A stretch of 64,000 bases of DNA, taken from contig NZ_KE386881.1 of the NCBI RefSeq assembly GCF_000429305.1, positions 32,994-96,993 on the forward strand. The letters run 5' to 3'. Below, piece by piece: positions 48,098 through 57,883 of the stretch; position 1 is the stretch's first letter; each line of letters begins with the position of its first letter. A program made the position numbers and the translations under genes. This DNA comes from Desulfovibrio inopinatus DSM 10711 (GTDB lineage Bacteria > Desulfobacterota > Desulfovibrionia > Desulfovibrionales > Desulfovibrionaceae). The notes below the pieces were generated by a model. The model had not been told where the DNA came from. It searched no databases and saw only the letters and a list, made by a program, of their open reading frames with translations.

Positions 48098-50173
48098 ATG
48101 ATGAAATCTCTTCTTTGCCTGGGCATGCTCCTGTGTGGACTATCGCCACTATGCGCACATGCTCAATACGTTGAACACGATCTTCACGTGATTGTTATGC
48201 CGGAAAAAGGATATGTTTCCATCCAAGACGATATCCACGTACCGGCCGGGTCACCTGTTCATCTTCTTTTGTCCGCCGATATCGACAATTTCACCATGAC
48301 CCCGCGTGCAGGAAGGCCACACTGGATAGGGAATCCCAAAGACCGTATAATCGATCCCGGCCCGGAAGGGGGCCGCATCCGCCTGCAATATGACGTACAT
48401 CTCCCTTCTGCGAAAACCATTATCCCCCAGGGTATCGACAATCCGGGAATATACGCGAAGCCATATGCCCTGCCGAATGCCGTGTTCATTCCTCCTTCGC
48501 AACAATGGCATCCTCTTGTCGAAAACGATGATAATCAGTTTGTCGTCACCATTGATACACCAGTGCCACTTATTGCTGTAACATCCGGCGTATTCCACGG
48601 GGTATCTCATCATGAGGAGCGCAATCACACGACGTGGCATGTGTCTCCACAGCAGGAGCCCATGGCGCTGGTTGTTGGCCCGTTTACAACACAACGACAA
48701 GACGTAGTCCCTGTTCCCGTTCAGACGTTCTTTCTGGAGAAAAATGCAGGGTTGGCCCCACGATATCTCAAGGCAGCACAACAACATCTCGCATTTTACA
48801 ACGCACTCTTCGGACCGTACGCCTTCGGACAATACGGGATTGTGGAAAATATTCTCCCGACGGGATATGGTTTCCCCTCATTCACCTTGCTCGGTTCTGC
48901 AGTGTTACGTCTGCCGTTTATCCCGTACACCAGTCTTCGTCATGAAATTGCCCATAGTTGGTGGGGAAATGGCGTTCTGGTAGATACGCGCCAAGGAAAT
49001 TGGTGTGAAGGTTTGACGACGTATGTTTCCGATTATCTCGCCGCGGAAGAGCAATCCTCCGAAGCTGCCACCGATTACCGACTCACGGTATTACGCGACT
49101 TTACGGAACTCGCTGCCCATACCGACCTCCCCTTGTCCCGTTTTATATCCCGCACATCGCCAGCCAGTCGGGCCATTGGATACGGCAAAGCCATGTTCGT
49201 CTTTCACATGCTGCGAGACCGCGTGGGACATGACGTGTTTTATGCGACATTAGCCCAGCTTTACAGGGATCGGCTTCACCGTCCGACAACGTGGGCCGAT
49301 ATCGAAGCGGCCTTTGTCTCATCCGGCACCCTCCCACAATCTGAAGCGACGATATTTTTTGACCAGTGGTTAAATCGCTCCGGAGGCCCACAACTTCGCA
49401 TCGATCCTCCTCAAATCACATCAAAGGGAACAACGTGGGAGATTGAAACCGACATCGTGCAAACGGGACAGGTCTATGCATTGCGACTTCCTTATACCGT
49501 GACAACATCCGCTTCTTCGGTTCAGGGCGTGCTTGATATGCAAAAGAGTCGTGCACACCTCCACATCACGACGACATCTCCCCCGCAAACGCTTGAAATC
49601 GATCCCAATGCCGAAGTATTTCGTGTGCTCTCACCTCACGAGCTCGGCGCTTCTGTCAATACGCTCAAAGCGGCCGATCGTTTCGTCGTCATTCTTGCTT
49701 CCCATCGTCCCGATTCGGATCGTATCGCCGCGACCAATCTTGCTGCCGGACTTGGCCACCCCAACGCCGTCATCCTCAAGGAACACGATGTGACCGCAAA
49801 AGATATTGAAGGCGCGGCCATCCTCTTTTTTGGTTCCCCACAATCGAATCAAATTGGTTTACCCCAAAATGTGTTCCCGGAATCCGGGTCGACAAAACTC
49901 AATGCAGAACAGGACGCCACATTCATCGTAAACAAAAACGTCACTGCATTTCCTCACCCAATTGCGATACTGACCCTGTCTCCGACAATTTCTCCCCAAG
50001 ACCTTGCCGCCGTATCGCGCAAGCTCCCACACTACGGAAAATATGCCAGACTAAGCTTTTTGCATGGAAACAATACAGCGAAGTCCATTGCCGCATCGGC
50101 TTCGACTTTGCGTGTTATGCTGCATGTGTCCGAGCCGGACGTCCCCAAACCACCATCAACACACGATTCATAA
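48098..50173 (+). CDS. Secreted M1-peptidase-like protein
   Basis: The 691-residue protein has a signal peptide (cleavage near AHA-QY), an N-terminal beta domain and an M1-type metallopeptidase domain with zinc motif HEIAHSWWGN...CEG (HExxH, 17 residues, Glu). The aminopeptidase GAMEN motif is not recognisable; GYGFPSFTLLG occupies that place, as in a bacterial M1 subgroup whose substrates are unknown. The C-terminal 250 residues (after RIDPP) include a beta domain and a region (VVILASHRPDSDRIAATNLAAGLG) that I do not recognise. Its stop overlaps the next ATG context (TAATG), so it is coupled to the ChaN-like gene. No clear ribosome site is seen at the two tandem ATGs. Confidence 0.85.
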   Translation: MMKSLLCLGMLLCGLSPLCAHAQYVEHDLHVIVMPEKGYVSIQDDIHVPAGSPVHLLLSADIDNFTMTPRAGRPHWIGNPKDRIIDPGPEGGRIRLQYDVHLPSAKTIIPQGIDNPGIYAKPYALPNAVFIPPSQQWHPLVENDDNQFVVTIDTPVPLIAVTSGVFHGVSHHEERNHTTWHVSPQQEPMALVVGPFTTQRQDVVPVPVQTFFLEKNAGLAPRYLKAAQQHLAFYNALFGPYAFGQYGIVENILPTGYGFPSFTLLGSAVLRLPFIPYTSLRHEIAHSWWGNGVLVDTRQGNWCEGLTTYVSDYLAAEEQSSEAATDYRLTVLRDFTELAAHTDLPLSRFISRTSPASRAIGYGKAMFVFHMLRDRVGHDVFYATLAQLYRDRLHRPTTWADIEAAFVSSGTLPQSEATIFFDQWLNRSGGPQLRIDPPQITSKGTTWEIETDIVQTGQVYALRLPYTVTTSASSVQGVLDMQKSRAHLHITTTSPPQTLEIDPNAEVFRVLSPHELGASVNTLKAADRFVVILASHRPDSDRIAATNLAAGLGHPNAVILKEHDVTAKDIEGAAILFFGSPQSNQIGLPQNVFPESGSTKLNAEQDATFIVNKNVTAFPHPIAILTLSPTISPQDLAAVSRKLPHYGKYARLSFLHGNNTAKSIAASASTLRVMLHVSEPDVPKPPSTHDS

Positions 50174-50184
50174 TGAGGTGCGTT

Positions 50185-51045
50185 ATGCCACACGGCTTAC
50201 GCGTAATATTGATGACAGGCCTACTCTGCGTACTGATACTCCTGAATGGTCAGACGAATGCCAATGCTTTGCAACTGTTTGATATCAAGACGCAGCGCCC
50301 TGTCTCTATAGAAACAGTCGCTCCGACATTAGCGGCTACTCAAATCGTTTCCGTGGGAGAACGCCATGGCAGCCGACGAGATCACGACGCACTCCAAAAC
50401 ATCCTGTCGGCCGTGCTTCCTCACAAAAAACAGCTCGCACTCGGGCTCGAGATGTTCCAGCATGAAAGTCAGTCAGAGCTTGATGCCTATCTCGATGGGG
50501 AACTTGACGACGCGGGTTTAGCTGCAGTGTTTGAACGAGATTGGGGACAGGGATTTTCAACCGTTTTACCACTGCTCCACTTTTGCCGGGACAATGGCAT
50601 TCCACTTCTCGGACTCAATATTCCACGTGACATTACACGAAAAGTCGCGGCGCGTGGATTTTCATCGCTCGATGAAGATGAATTGTCCGAACTTCCCCCC
50701 ATCACCTGTACGATCAATCCATCTTATGAAGATTTTTTACGTTCCATGCTGGGGGATCATCATCATGAAACTCGATCCTTCACATTCTTTTGTGAAGCGC
50801 AACGTGTTTGGGATGCCACATTTGCCGTCAATGCTCTGAACTATCTTGCAGAAAACCCGGAAAGTACCGTGTTCATACTCTGTGGCTCAGTCCATGCTTG
50901 GAAACCCGCGGTGCCCAGTCAAATACAACAACGCGCTCCAGAAACGACCCAGATTATCATTCTCCCCGACATTCCTCCAGGAGCTGTCATGACGACTGCC
51001 GACGGGGACTATGTGTTGCTTGATAGTCCCCAGGGGAATCCATAA
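50185..51045 (+). CDS. ChaN-family haem-binding-type protein
   Basis: The 286-residue protein has a signal peptide (cleavage near ANA-LQ) and the ChaN/Cofac_haem_bdg fold: IVSVGERHGSRRDHDALQNIL, LALGLEMFQHESQ, LNIPRDITRKVAARGF, and VFILCGSVHAWKPAVPSQIQ. Characterised ChaN proteins bind haem at the outer membrane or periplasm and are iron-linked. GAGGTG lies about 6 nt before ATG 50185; an ATG at 50173 overlaps the upstream stop and is the alternative. No lipobox is clear, so it is probably periplasmic. Coupling to the M1-like gene suggests a joint role, perhaps processing of haem-bearing or surface proteins (inference). Confidence 0.87.
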   Translation: MPHGLRVILMTGLLCVLILLNGQTNANALQLFDIKTQRPVSIETVAPTLAATQIVSVGERHGSRRDHDALQNILSAVLPHKKQLALGLEMFQHESQSELDAYLDGELDDAGLAAVFERDWGQGFSTVLPLLHFCRDNGIPLLGLNIPRDITRKVAARGFSSLDEDELSELPPITCTINPSYEDFLRSMLGDHHHETRSFTFFCEAQRVWDATFAVNALNYLAENPESTVFILCGSVHAWKPAVPSQIQQRAPETTQIIILPDIPPGAVMTTADGDYVLLDSPQGNP

Positions 51046-51125
51046 CGACAACATCAAAAATTCCCATGCTCTGCAGGCTGCAGAGCGCACAGTATGATAT
51101 GTATGCTGGTTAAAGTGTGAAAAAA

Positions 51126-51145
51126 AAAGGGGCTGAGCCCCCTTT
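51126..51145 (-). terminator. Terminator of the chemotaxis receptor gene
   Basis: On the minus strand AAAGGGGGC-TCA-GCCCCTTT forms a GC-rich stem and runs into nine T residues. It begins directly after the stop codon. Confidence 0.85.
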
Positions 51146-51146
51146 C

Positions 51147-53453
51147 TTAAAACCGTTCGAAATCGGCATCTTCGTTGTCTCGCCCCATATCGATTGCGAT
51201 TCCACTTGTTGATGTTCTCACCGTTTTACTTTCCGTGGGCTTAAACGAGGTGATCTTTTTTTTCGGTCGATCAACACGAGCCTTCACGGTTCGAGAAGGA
51301 GAACGACGTTGCACGGAGTCATCGGTTTGGAAAAAGCCGACAGCTCGACGTAATTGCTGTGCTTGATTGGATAATTCCATTGACGTGGATGCAAGTTCTT
51401 CTGATGCCGCCGAATTTTGCTGAACAACTTGATCAAGTTGCTGTAATGCATTGTTGATCTGACTGGCTCCCGAGGATTGTTCCGTACTAGCTGCGGTGAT
51501 CTCCTGAACGAGATCGGCGGTCTTCTTAATGTCGGGAACGAGATTCTCAAGCATCTTGCTTGCACGTTCCGCCACATTGGTGCTTTTCATCGATAATTCA
51601 TTGATTTCACCGGCCGCAGCCTGGGAACGTTCAGCCAGCTTACGGACTTCAGACGCCACGACAGCAAACCCTTTGCCTTGTTCGCCTGCTCGCGCCGCTT
51701 CAATAGCAGCATTCAAGGCTAATAAGTCCGTTTGCCGAGCGATTTCTTCGATAATGGAAATCTTTTCGGCAATTTCCTTCATCGCTCCCATGGCTTCAGA
51801 CACGGCCCTGCCCGATTCCTCGGCATGATTGGCTGCCTGCTGCGCAATCACTTCGGTCTGGCGAGAGTTGTCCGCGTTATGTTGAATGCCTGCCGACATT
51901 TCTTCCATGGAAGCGGACGATTCTTCTACACTCGCCGCCTGTTCCGTCGCTCCCTGAGACAAACTTTCCGCAGTGGCCGACAACTCTTCCGATCCGGACG
52001 CAATTTCTTCCGACCCGGCTTTGATCCCCATCACCACTTGATCAAGTCGTGAGACCATAAGGGACAGCGATTGCATAAGAGCATCATCATCGGAACGAAC
52101 TTCGACATGAACACGCAAATCACCATTCGACAACTTCTCGGCTATTCCAGCCACGTCACGTTCGGCATTCACCATGGCTGTCAGAGAGCTCAGCAGCATA
52201 TCGTTTTCTGAACGCGGTGCCGTTTCCACGCTTAAATCGCCGATACTGACGCGTGCCATCGCTTCAGCAACATTATGCTCTGCATACACAACTTGCTGCA
52301 TAGCGGCATAAATACTACCCGGAATGACTTTACGTTCTTGAAATTCAATATCGAGATCGCCGGAAGCAACGCGTGTGGCCATATCGGCAATCACTTTGGG
52401 GTCATCGCCAAGTTGACGCATGACACCGCGTACAAGAAGATACGAGACGATCAGCGCTAATACTAACGCGACAAGAGCACTGATCGCTCCGGATGTGAGC
52501 ATCTTCTTATCCATGCCCATCAACATTTCCGTGCGCGACAAATTAAAAGCGATATGCCAATCCCATGGCTCAAAATAATAAATATACGCGACCTTATCTT
52601 CGCCCTTGAACTGATATTCAACAAACGCGTCTTTGACCTTCAAAAATTCTTCCCCAAAGCTGAAATCCTTGATGTTGCTTTCTTTGAGGACTTTTTCGTC
52701 AGGATGCTCCACAAAACTGCCATCGGAGCGAAAAACAAACGCGTACCCATTGCCGCCCAAATGTGTTTCAGCAATGTTCTTTTCCAGTGCCGGCGTTAAA
52801 ATCTTGCGCCCCACGTACAAGGCTGCGACGATTTGGCCATCAGCATCACGAAGCGGGGTATACGCTGTAAGATACCACGCATCGATCACAAAGGCCTCAC
52901 CGTAAAAAGTCTCTCCGTTCATGACGGTTTTATACACCGGGCTCGACGCAGGAATGGCCGTCCCTAAAGCACGTTGCCCATCTGCAGTTTTGACATTGGT
53001 TGCAACGCGCAAAAGCATGCCGGGGATGACTTCAAAAATAGTAGCCGTTCCTCCCATCATGGATTGAACACGATCAACAAGCTGGTTATTTCCATTGATG
53101 GACGTGGTTCCGAAATAGAGGCGTGGAATACGCTTTTGCTCGGTGCTCTGATTGGATTGATCAACAACGGTCTGCTCCAACAGCTCCGTCGTATCCAAAC
53201 GCGGCTCCCCCAAACGCTCCACTTCCGAAAGAACAAATTTCACATCTGCAGCAACCTTCTCTTGAATAATCTGATTCTGCACATAAACAGCATTATACAA
53301 CCCCATGACCGCTGTCTTAACTGCCGATTTTCCCAATGTATTCAATGCATTTTCAGTTTGGACAAAATTTGCAACGCCTAAAATAGCAATGGCTGCCAAT
53401 ATGGCAAACAAAAACCCCAAAGTAAGCTTCCGAGCAAAACTGATGGATTTCAT
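51147..53453 (-). CDS. Methyl-accepting chemotaxis protein with Cache sensor and poly-HAMP
   Basis: The 768-residue receptor has a first membrane helix (about 10-32), a periplasmic sensor of about 290 residues of Cache type ([42 protein letters not shown]), a second helix ([17 protein letters not shown]), then three HAMP-like units in series (GDLDIEF, GDLSVET, GDLRVHV) and a signalling domain with the conserved hairpin [20 protein letters not shown]. It controls CheA-driven motility; the ligand is unknown. No C-terminal methyltransferase-binding pentapeptide is seen. ATG 53453 is used because GGGAGAAAGGT lies just upstream; the longer frame contains that site. Confidence 0.95.
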   Translation of the reverse strand: MKSISFARKLTLGFLFAILAAIAILGVANFVQTENALNTLGKSAVKTAVMGLYNAVYVQNQIIQEKVAADVKFVLSEVERLGEPRLDTTELLEQTVVDQSNQSTEQKRIPRLYFGTTSINGNNQLVDRVQSMMGGTATIFEVIPGMLLRVATNVKTADGQRALGTAIPASSPVYKTVMNGETFYGEAFVIDAWYLTAYTPLRDADGQIVAALYVGRKILTPALEKNIAETHLGGNGYAFVFRSDGSFVEHPDEKVLKESNIKDFSFGEEFLKVKDAFVEYQFKGEDKVAYIYYFEPWDWHIAFNLSRTEMLMGMDKKMLTSGAISALVALVLALIVSYLLVRGVMRQLGDDPKVIADMATRVASGDLDIEFQERKVIPGSIYAAMQQVVYAEHNVAEAMARVSIGDLSVETAPRSENDMLLSSLTAMVNAERDVAGIAEKLSNGDLRVHVEVRSDDDALMQSLSLMVSRLDQVVMGIKAGSEEIASGSEELSATAESLSQGATEQAASVEESSASMEEMSAGIQHNADNSRQTEVIAQQAANHAEESGRAVSEAMGAMKEIAEKISIIEEIARQTDLLALNAAIEAARAGEQGKGFAVVASEVRKLAERSQAAAGEINELSMKSTNVAERASKMLENLVPDIKKTADLVQEITAASTEQSSGASQINNALQQLDQVVQQNSAASEELASTSMELSNQAQQLRRAVGFFQTDDSVQRRSPSRTVKARVDRPKKKITSFKPTESKTVRTSTSGIAIDMGRDNEDADFERF

Positions 53454-53875
53454 ACCTTTCTCCCTATGCAAGTCCACATCATGAGAGCATGCGGTGCTGT
53501 CTTCTCAATTTATCCTACGTTCCACACAAGCGACGACGCTCTCTCCATCATGGCAACCCAATACCACGTATTGGGATATTCGACAGAGTCGTCAACCTAT
53601 CTCGCATACCTTTGCACGTAAAAGGAGCAAACAGCATTTGTCATTTGAATTCACTACAAAAAGCGTTGTATCTGTCGATAGCGTTAGCATTTTCCTTGCA
53701 CAGATGCCAACCAATACAAGTTTAACCTAAGAAGTTGTCTGTGTTACGAATACAATCGTGACAATATCGTTTCAGCATCAGCTTGTCGTATATTGGCACT
53801 TTTGCTAAACATATCTATAAGCGACCATAGAAGGCTCACCGTCTCAATTTTCAATGAATAAAGGACTCATCCTCC
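53454..53875. other. Divergent intergenic region with palindrome, no gene seen
   Basis: This 422-bp gap separates the chemotaxis receptor from the EAL-HDOD gene. CCCAATAC-CAC-GTATTGGG at 53557-53575 is a perfect 8-bp inverted repeat. It is enclosed by GACGAC/GTCGTC (53532-53537, 53588-53593) and TCT/AGA, so the whole 62-bp block could fold as one stem-loop or act as an operator. Two open frames of 78 codons across it lack ribosome sites. Confidence 0.45.
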
Positions 53876-55147
53876 ATGCAGATTCCTCTTTCTTCCTATG
53901 AGCCTGTCTTTATTGCCAGACAGCCTATTTTCAATCGAGGTCTGAAGGTTTGGGGATATGAACTGCTTTTTCGGCGAGGAACTGAGAATGTCGCTAACGT
54001 TATAGACGAAGACAAGGCAACAGCCAAAGTCATTGTCGATGGCTATACTCTTGCTCGATCCAGCATGGATCAGGCCGCCCGGGTGCTAATCAATTTTCCG
54101 GAAAACCTCATTCTATCTGGGGCAGCCAAAGCACTCTCCAAAAACGACTGTATCGTGGAAATTCTTGAGCACGTGCACCCGACAAACGACGTGCTTCAAG
54201 CTCTTGCCGACCTGAAAGATAAGGGGTTTAAGCTCGCACTCGATGACTTTTTCGGCGAACCGTCTATGGCTCCGTTTTTACGTTTAGCAGACATCGTCAA
54301 AGTCGATATCCTCGGCAAGTCACCGGACCAAATTTGTGAATTGTTCGATACGCTACAACACAGTGGGCGAGTGCTTTTAGCTGAGAAAGTCGAAACAAAA
54401 GAAGAGTTTAAATTGACCAAGTCGTTAGGATTCCATCTTTTTCAAGGATATTATTTCAGCAAACCTGAAATTGTTCCCGGCCGCAAAATTTCGGCTGGCA
54501 ATGCGGGAAAACTTCGGCTTTTGGGTGAACTCACGCACGACGACATCAATATCGACCACCTTGCGCGCATTGTTTCAGAAGATATTTCACTGAGTTATCG
54601 TCTCCTCCAATACATCAATTCAGCCCGGTTTTCCATGCGGAGCAAAGTGAATTCAATAAAACAAGCCGTCATCAGACTAGGACTCAATCCGTTACGGGAA
54701 TGGCTGATGCTCGTTGCCATGTCAGACATGGCACCATCTCCTCGAACAAAGGAACTCGCGAAGCTCTCCGCAACACGCGGTAAATTTTTCGAATTGCTCG
54801 GCCAAAATGCTCCCCTTGCCTTCAAACCTGAGAGCCTGTTCTTACTTGGTTTGCTGTCCAAACTTGATACATTGCTTGGCCAACCCATGTCCCAGACCAT
54901 AAAATCTATGCCCCTGGCCGATGATATTCGCGACGCACTCAACGGAGAAAAAAACGAAGCGCGGCAATTTCTCGACATGGTACAATTTCTCGAAAGAGGA
55001 CTCTTTGATGATGCAAGCCGTATCCTGCATCGACTTTCCATCCCCGCAGATCGAACAGCGTTGTTCCACGCCGACGCGCAACAGTGGGCTCATGAGATCA
55101 TTAGTCTGGCACCGGAACCATCCCCAGGTAACAACGAGAAACATTGA
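53876..55147 (+). CDS. EAL-HDOD signalling protein (YuxH-like)
   Basis: The 423-residue protein joins an N-terminal EAL-type domain (about 8-205) to a C-terminal HDOD domain (about 208-400). In the EAL part the signature is ELL (GYELLFRRG), with INF, VEILE, ALDDFF, VKVD, AEKVE and FQGYYFSKP keeping most metal and substrate residues, although the DDF loop is short as in YuxH/CdgJ proteins, which often lack phosphodiesterase activity. The HDOD part (ISLSYRLLQYINSARF, IRLGLNPLREWLMLVA) is a protein-interaction domain. It probably acts as a cyclic-di-GMP receptor or weak hydrolase. It is cotranscribed with the HD-GYP gene 43 nt downstream. AAAGGA lies about 10 nt before the ATG. Confidence 0.9.
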   Translation: MQIPLSSYEPVFIARQPIFNRGLKVWGYELLFRRGTENVANVIDEDKATAKVIVDGYTLARSSMDQAARVLINFPENLILSGAAKALSKNDCIVEILEHVHPTNDVLQALADLKDKGFKLALDDFFGEPSMAPFLRLADIVKVDILGKSPDQICELFDTLQHSGRVLLAEKVETKEEFKLTKSLGFHLFQGYYFSKPEIVPGRKISAGNAGKLRLLGELTHDDINIDHLARIVSEDISLSYRLLQYINSARFSMRSKVNSIKQAVIRLGLNPLREWLMLVAMSDMAPSPRTKELAKLSATRGKFFELLGQNAPLAFKPESLFLLGLLSKLDTLLGQPMSQTIKSMPLADDIRDALNGEKNEARQFLDMVQFLERGLFDDASRILHRLSIPADRTALFHADAQQWAHEIISLAPEPSPGNNEKH

Positions 55148-55190
55148 ATGCACAATGTCACAGTCTAAAACGATTCGTTGTTGAAAACCA

Positions 55191-56294
55191 GTGACGACTG
55201 ACGTACACAAAAGTATGTTTACGGAAATACACGGAACCCTCCTTGTCGTCGATGATGTCTCCGCTACCGTGGAAACATTATCCGATGTACTTGGAGGACG
55301 AGTCGGGTCGCTCTCGATTCGACGTGTAGAAACAGTACATGCTGCACAGGCATTGCTTGATGAGAATCGGCAGAGTTGCGCTCCTGTCCTCATTCTCGTC
55401 AACGTCCACATCGGTGCAGATCTCAAAAATGGCCTCGGCGTTCTTTCCAACCTCATTCATAGCGAAAGTGCTTCCGGTCGCCCCATTCTCGCACTTGTCA
55501 ATCGCACCAATGACGATGCGCTCACCCGATGTTTGGAAATGGGAGCAGCCGATGTTCTCGGCTTACCACTCAATCGACTTGAGGTCGCAGCGCGCCTTGG
55601 TACGTACCTGCGCCTAGCGGCCACGTCCGAAACACTCAATGGCTGCATTGAAGACGATGAAGCCCTCGCTGAACACGATGCCTTGTTCGATCTTGCCGCC
55701 TATGCATCGGTCGGTGCTGATTGGGAACGGGAAGCGGACGAACACCTTCGTCGAGTGCGCGCCTATACCAGTTTGCTCGGTCGAAAATGCGGCATGTCAC
55801 GAGAAGAAAGCGAATTACTCGGTCTCGCTGGAACATTGTATGACATCGGCAAAACCGGGATCGACGACAACATACTCCTCAAACCGGGAAAACTCACCCA
55901 GGCAGAACGCATAATCATTCAAAAACATTGCGAGATTGGCGCCAAAAGCCTTGAGGGTGGAAACTCCGAATTACTCGAAACAGCAAAAGTAATCGCGTTT
56001 ACCCACCATGAACGTTGGGATGGATCTGGATATCCGTCCGGTCTGACCGGAGAAGAAATCCCCTTACCGGGACGTATCGTGGGGCTTGTCGACGTCTTCG
56101 AAGCCCTCACCTCCAAACGCCCTCACAAAGAAGCCTGGTCCATACAGAAAGCTGCCGAGACCATACGGGAAGCCCGTGGAACACAATTTGACCCGTATTT
56201 GACCGATATCTTTCTGGAACATCTTGATGAAATCCAATCAATTCGGCTCTCGCTCACAGAACACGACGCAGACACCCTGGAACCTGTGAGTTAG
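55191..56294 (+). CDS. Pseudo-receiver/HD-GYP protein with substituted active-site residues
   Basis: The 367-residue protein has a receiver-like N-terminal domain (about 15-145) and an HD-GYP domain (about 175-350). The receiver keeps LLVVDD but has Asn where the phosphorylated Asp should be (LILVNVHIG) and lacks the usual Lys (GLPLNR). The HD-GYP domain keeps HHERWDGSGYPSGLTGEEIPL, but HD is YD (TLYDIGKTGID, codon TAT), losing a metal ligand. Phosphodiesterase activity is therefore doubtful; it may be a binding or regulatory protein. It follows the EAL-HDOD gene. The start is uncertain (GTG 55191 or ATG 55215); neither has a ribosome site. Confidence 0.9.
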   Translation: MTTDVHKSMFTEIHGTLLVVDDVSATVETLSDVLGGRVGSLSIRRVETVHAAQALLDENRQSCAPVLILVNVHIGADLKNGLGVLSNLIHSESASGRPILALVNRTNDDALTRCLEMGAADVLGLPLNRLEVAARLGTYLRLAATSETLNGCIEDDEALAEHDALFDLAAYASVGADWEREADEHLRRVRAYTSLLGRKCGMSREESELLGLAGTLYDIGKTGIDDNILLKPGKLTQAERIIIQKHCEIGAKSLEGGNSELLETAKVIAFTHHERWDGSGYPSGLTGEEIPLPGRIVGLVDVFEALTSKRPHKEAWSIQKAAETIREARGTQFDPYLTDIFLEHLDEIQSIRLSLTEHDADTLEPVS

Positions 56295-56346
56295 CAGAGC
56301 CCTCTTATCCCCTCACCGACAGACGTATATTCACTCTTCCTGACGT

Positions 56347-57588
56347 TTAAAGCGGACAACTGAAGCAACGGTCCGCAAGAAAGCTCTTCAGTTCAAACAC
56401 CTTGCGAGTTTGTGTAGACGTAATATGGAAGTATTTATCTTGAGGAATATAAATATACGGAACGTCTTCCGTTCTCCGGAAAAGGAAATGCGATAAAATC
56501 ATACGATTGACGGCCTGATGCCCAATCACCATGATATTGTCGGAATTTCCGGAAAGATACAAAGCCTTCTTAATCCCCCGATAGACCCGGTCTTTTAGCG
56601 TGACATAGCCTTCCCCCTTCTCGTAAATAAAATTATATTTGTCTCTGCTCCGTGCGGCATAGGCCTCCGGCATTTGCTCTAGGATTTCCTGATACGTCAT
56701 ATGCTCACAAACCCCAGCATCAATCTCGTCGAATTCGGGAAGACTGATGACTGTACAATGTCCGCTTTGATCGGCACTGATCGGCGTTCCCATCTGTTTG
56801 GTTCGAATCTTGGTACTCGTAAAGATATACGGGATAGGTGTCCCTTTAAAGTGATCTGCCAATGCCCGGGCCTGCGCGTGACCGGTTTCGGTCAGCTCAG
56901 AGTTTCCTCCAAGACGCATATCAAGATTGTAATGCGTTTGCCCATGGCGAACGAGAAAAAGATTTTTCACCCAGTCCGAGACGAGCAAATCACGAATGCG
57001 TGGATAATACGGTATCACCACGCCGACGTTCTCACGAATGATGCGATTGTTGAGTGTATCGATCGTGATGGAATTGTCCTTGTGCGACAACGGACTGTAG
57101 ATACTCTCATAATATGAAATGCGCTCTTCAAAGCTACGGTAGGCTTCATCGAATGTCAGGTGAGCGAATTCAGCCATCTTAGTTTTACGGATAATACTGG
57201 CTTGCAGCAATTCCCGGTCTTCATTGATACACTCGACAAAAATAATGGGATGATCCGTCAGATGCTCTCGCAACGTCTGACGACGTTTGGCACTAGCGTT
57301 GGTGGCATCGAGAATGGCAATTTGACCGCGACTGCTCAGATAATGGCGGGCCTCCTCGATATTAATCATGGCAATCTTCTCTCGCACAGAGTGCCCTTCG
57401 ATATTGGAAGGGTTATAGAAACCAGCGTGAGAAGTATTTTCCTGTAACATGCGACGACGCACATCTCCGTTATTGAAGATGCGGACCCGGATGTTTTCTT
57501 TCTCCAGATTTTCCTTGATTTTGGCCGCCACCGTGGTCTTGCCGCGCGCTGGCAGACCGACCATGACAATATAAAGTTTTTTATCCAT
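56347..57588 (-). CDS. 6-phosphofructo-2-kinase/fructose-2,6-bisphosphatase-like bifunctional protein
   Basis: The 413-residue protein has the layout of eukaryotic PFKFB enzymes. Kinase half (1-205): P-loop GLPARGKTT at about 11-19, FNNGDVRRR, DATNASAKRRQ. Phosphatase half (about 209-400): LVRHGQTHYN with the phospho-His, LGGNSELTETG, the acid in FDEIDAGVCEHMTYQEI, KGEGYVTLKDRV and second His in IGHQAVNRM. The DEIDAGVCE and GEGY segments are much closer to PFKFB than to ordinary phosphoglycerate mutases. It would make or break fructose-2,6-bisphosphate, not an established bacterial signal, so the true substrate is open. It is monocistronic and divergent from the binding-protein/kinase pair. 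Confidence 0.88.
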   Translation of the reverse strand: MDKKLYIVMVGLPARGKTTVAAKIKENLEKENIRVRIFNNGDVRRRMLQENTSHAGFYNPSNIEGHSVREKIAMINIEEARHYLSSRGQIAILDATNASAKRRQTLREHLTDHPIIFVECINEDRELLQASIIRKTKMAEFAHLTFDEAYRSFEERISYYESIYSPLSHKDNSITIDTLNNRIIRENVGVVIPYYPRIRDLLVSDWVKNLFLVRHGQTHYNLDMRLGGNSELTETGHAQARALADHFKGTPIPYIFTSTKIRTKQMGTPISADQSGHCTVISLPEFDEIDAGVCEHMTYQEILEQMPEAYAARSRDKYNFIYEKGEGYVTLKDRVYRGIKKALYLSGNSDNIMVIGHQAVNRMILSHFLFRRTEDVPYIYIPQDKYFHITSTQTRKVFELKSFLADRCFSCPL

Positions 57589-57883
57589 GGTCCTGCCTAA
57601 AGTTTGGAGGTTATGCGGAGACGATCGGGAGTTTGACGCATTTCCCTGTTCGGGGCAAGAGCCCAGAGCCGGAAATGAATCTTCCGATACGCTCTTAACG
57701 AACAGTGAATCATCCGCGACGCCTCTTTCCCTGAGAAAGCAATCATAAGGGAATGCTCCCCATTCTCCGCAGATTGCCCCATCTTGACCCTATAATCGCC
57801 TATGATACGATAGATCAAGCTTGCCCATGGGCTTTTCCATATGCCCTGATCCACGGGCTGGCTCATGCCCAGAGGGGAGGGCC

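Noticed and set aside
56347..57588. Ordinary phosphoglycerate mutase or adenylate-kinase fusion
   Set aside because: The EIDAGVCE, GEGY and DATNASAKRR segments fit PFKFB specifically rather than generic members of either family.
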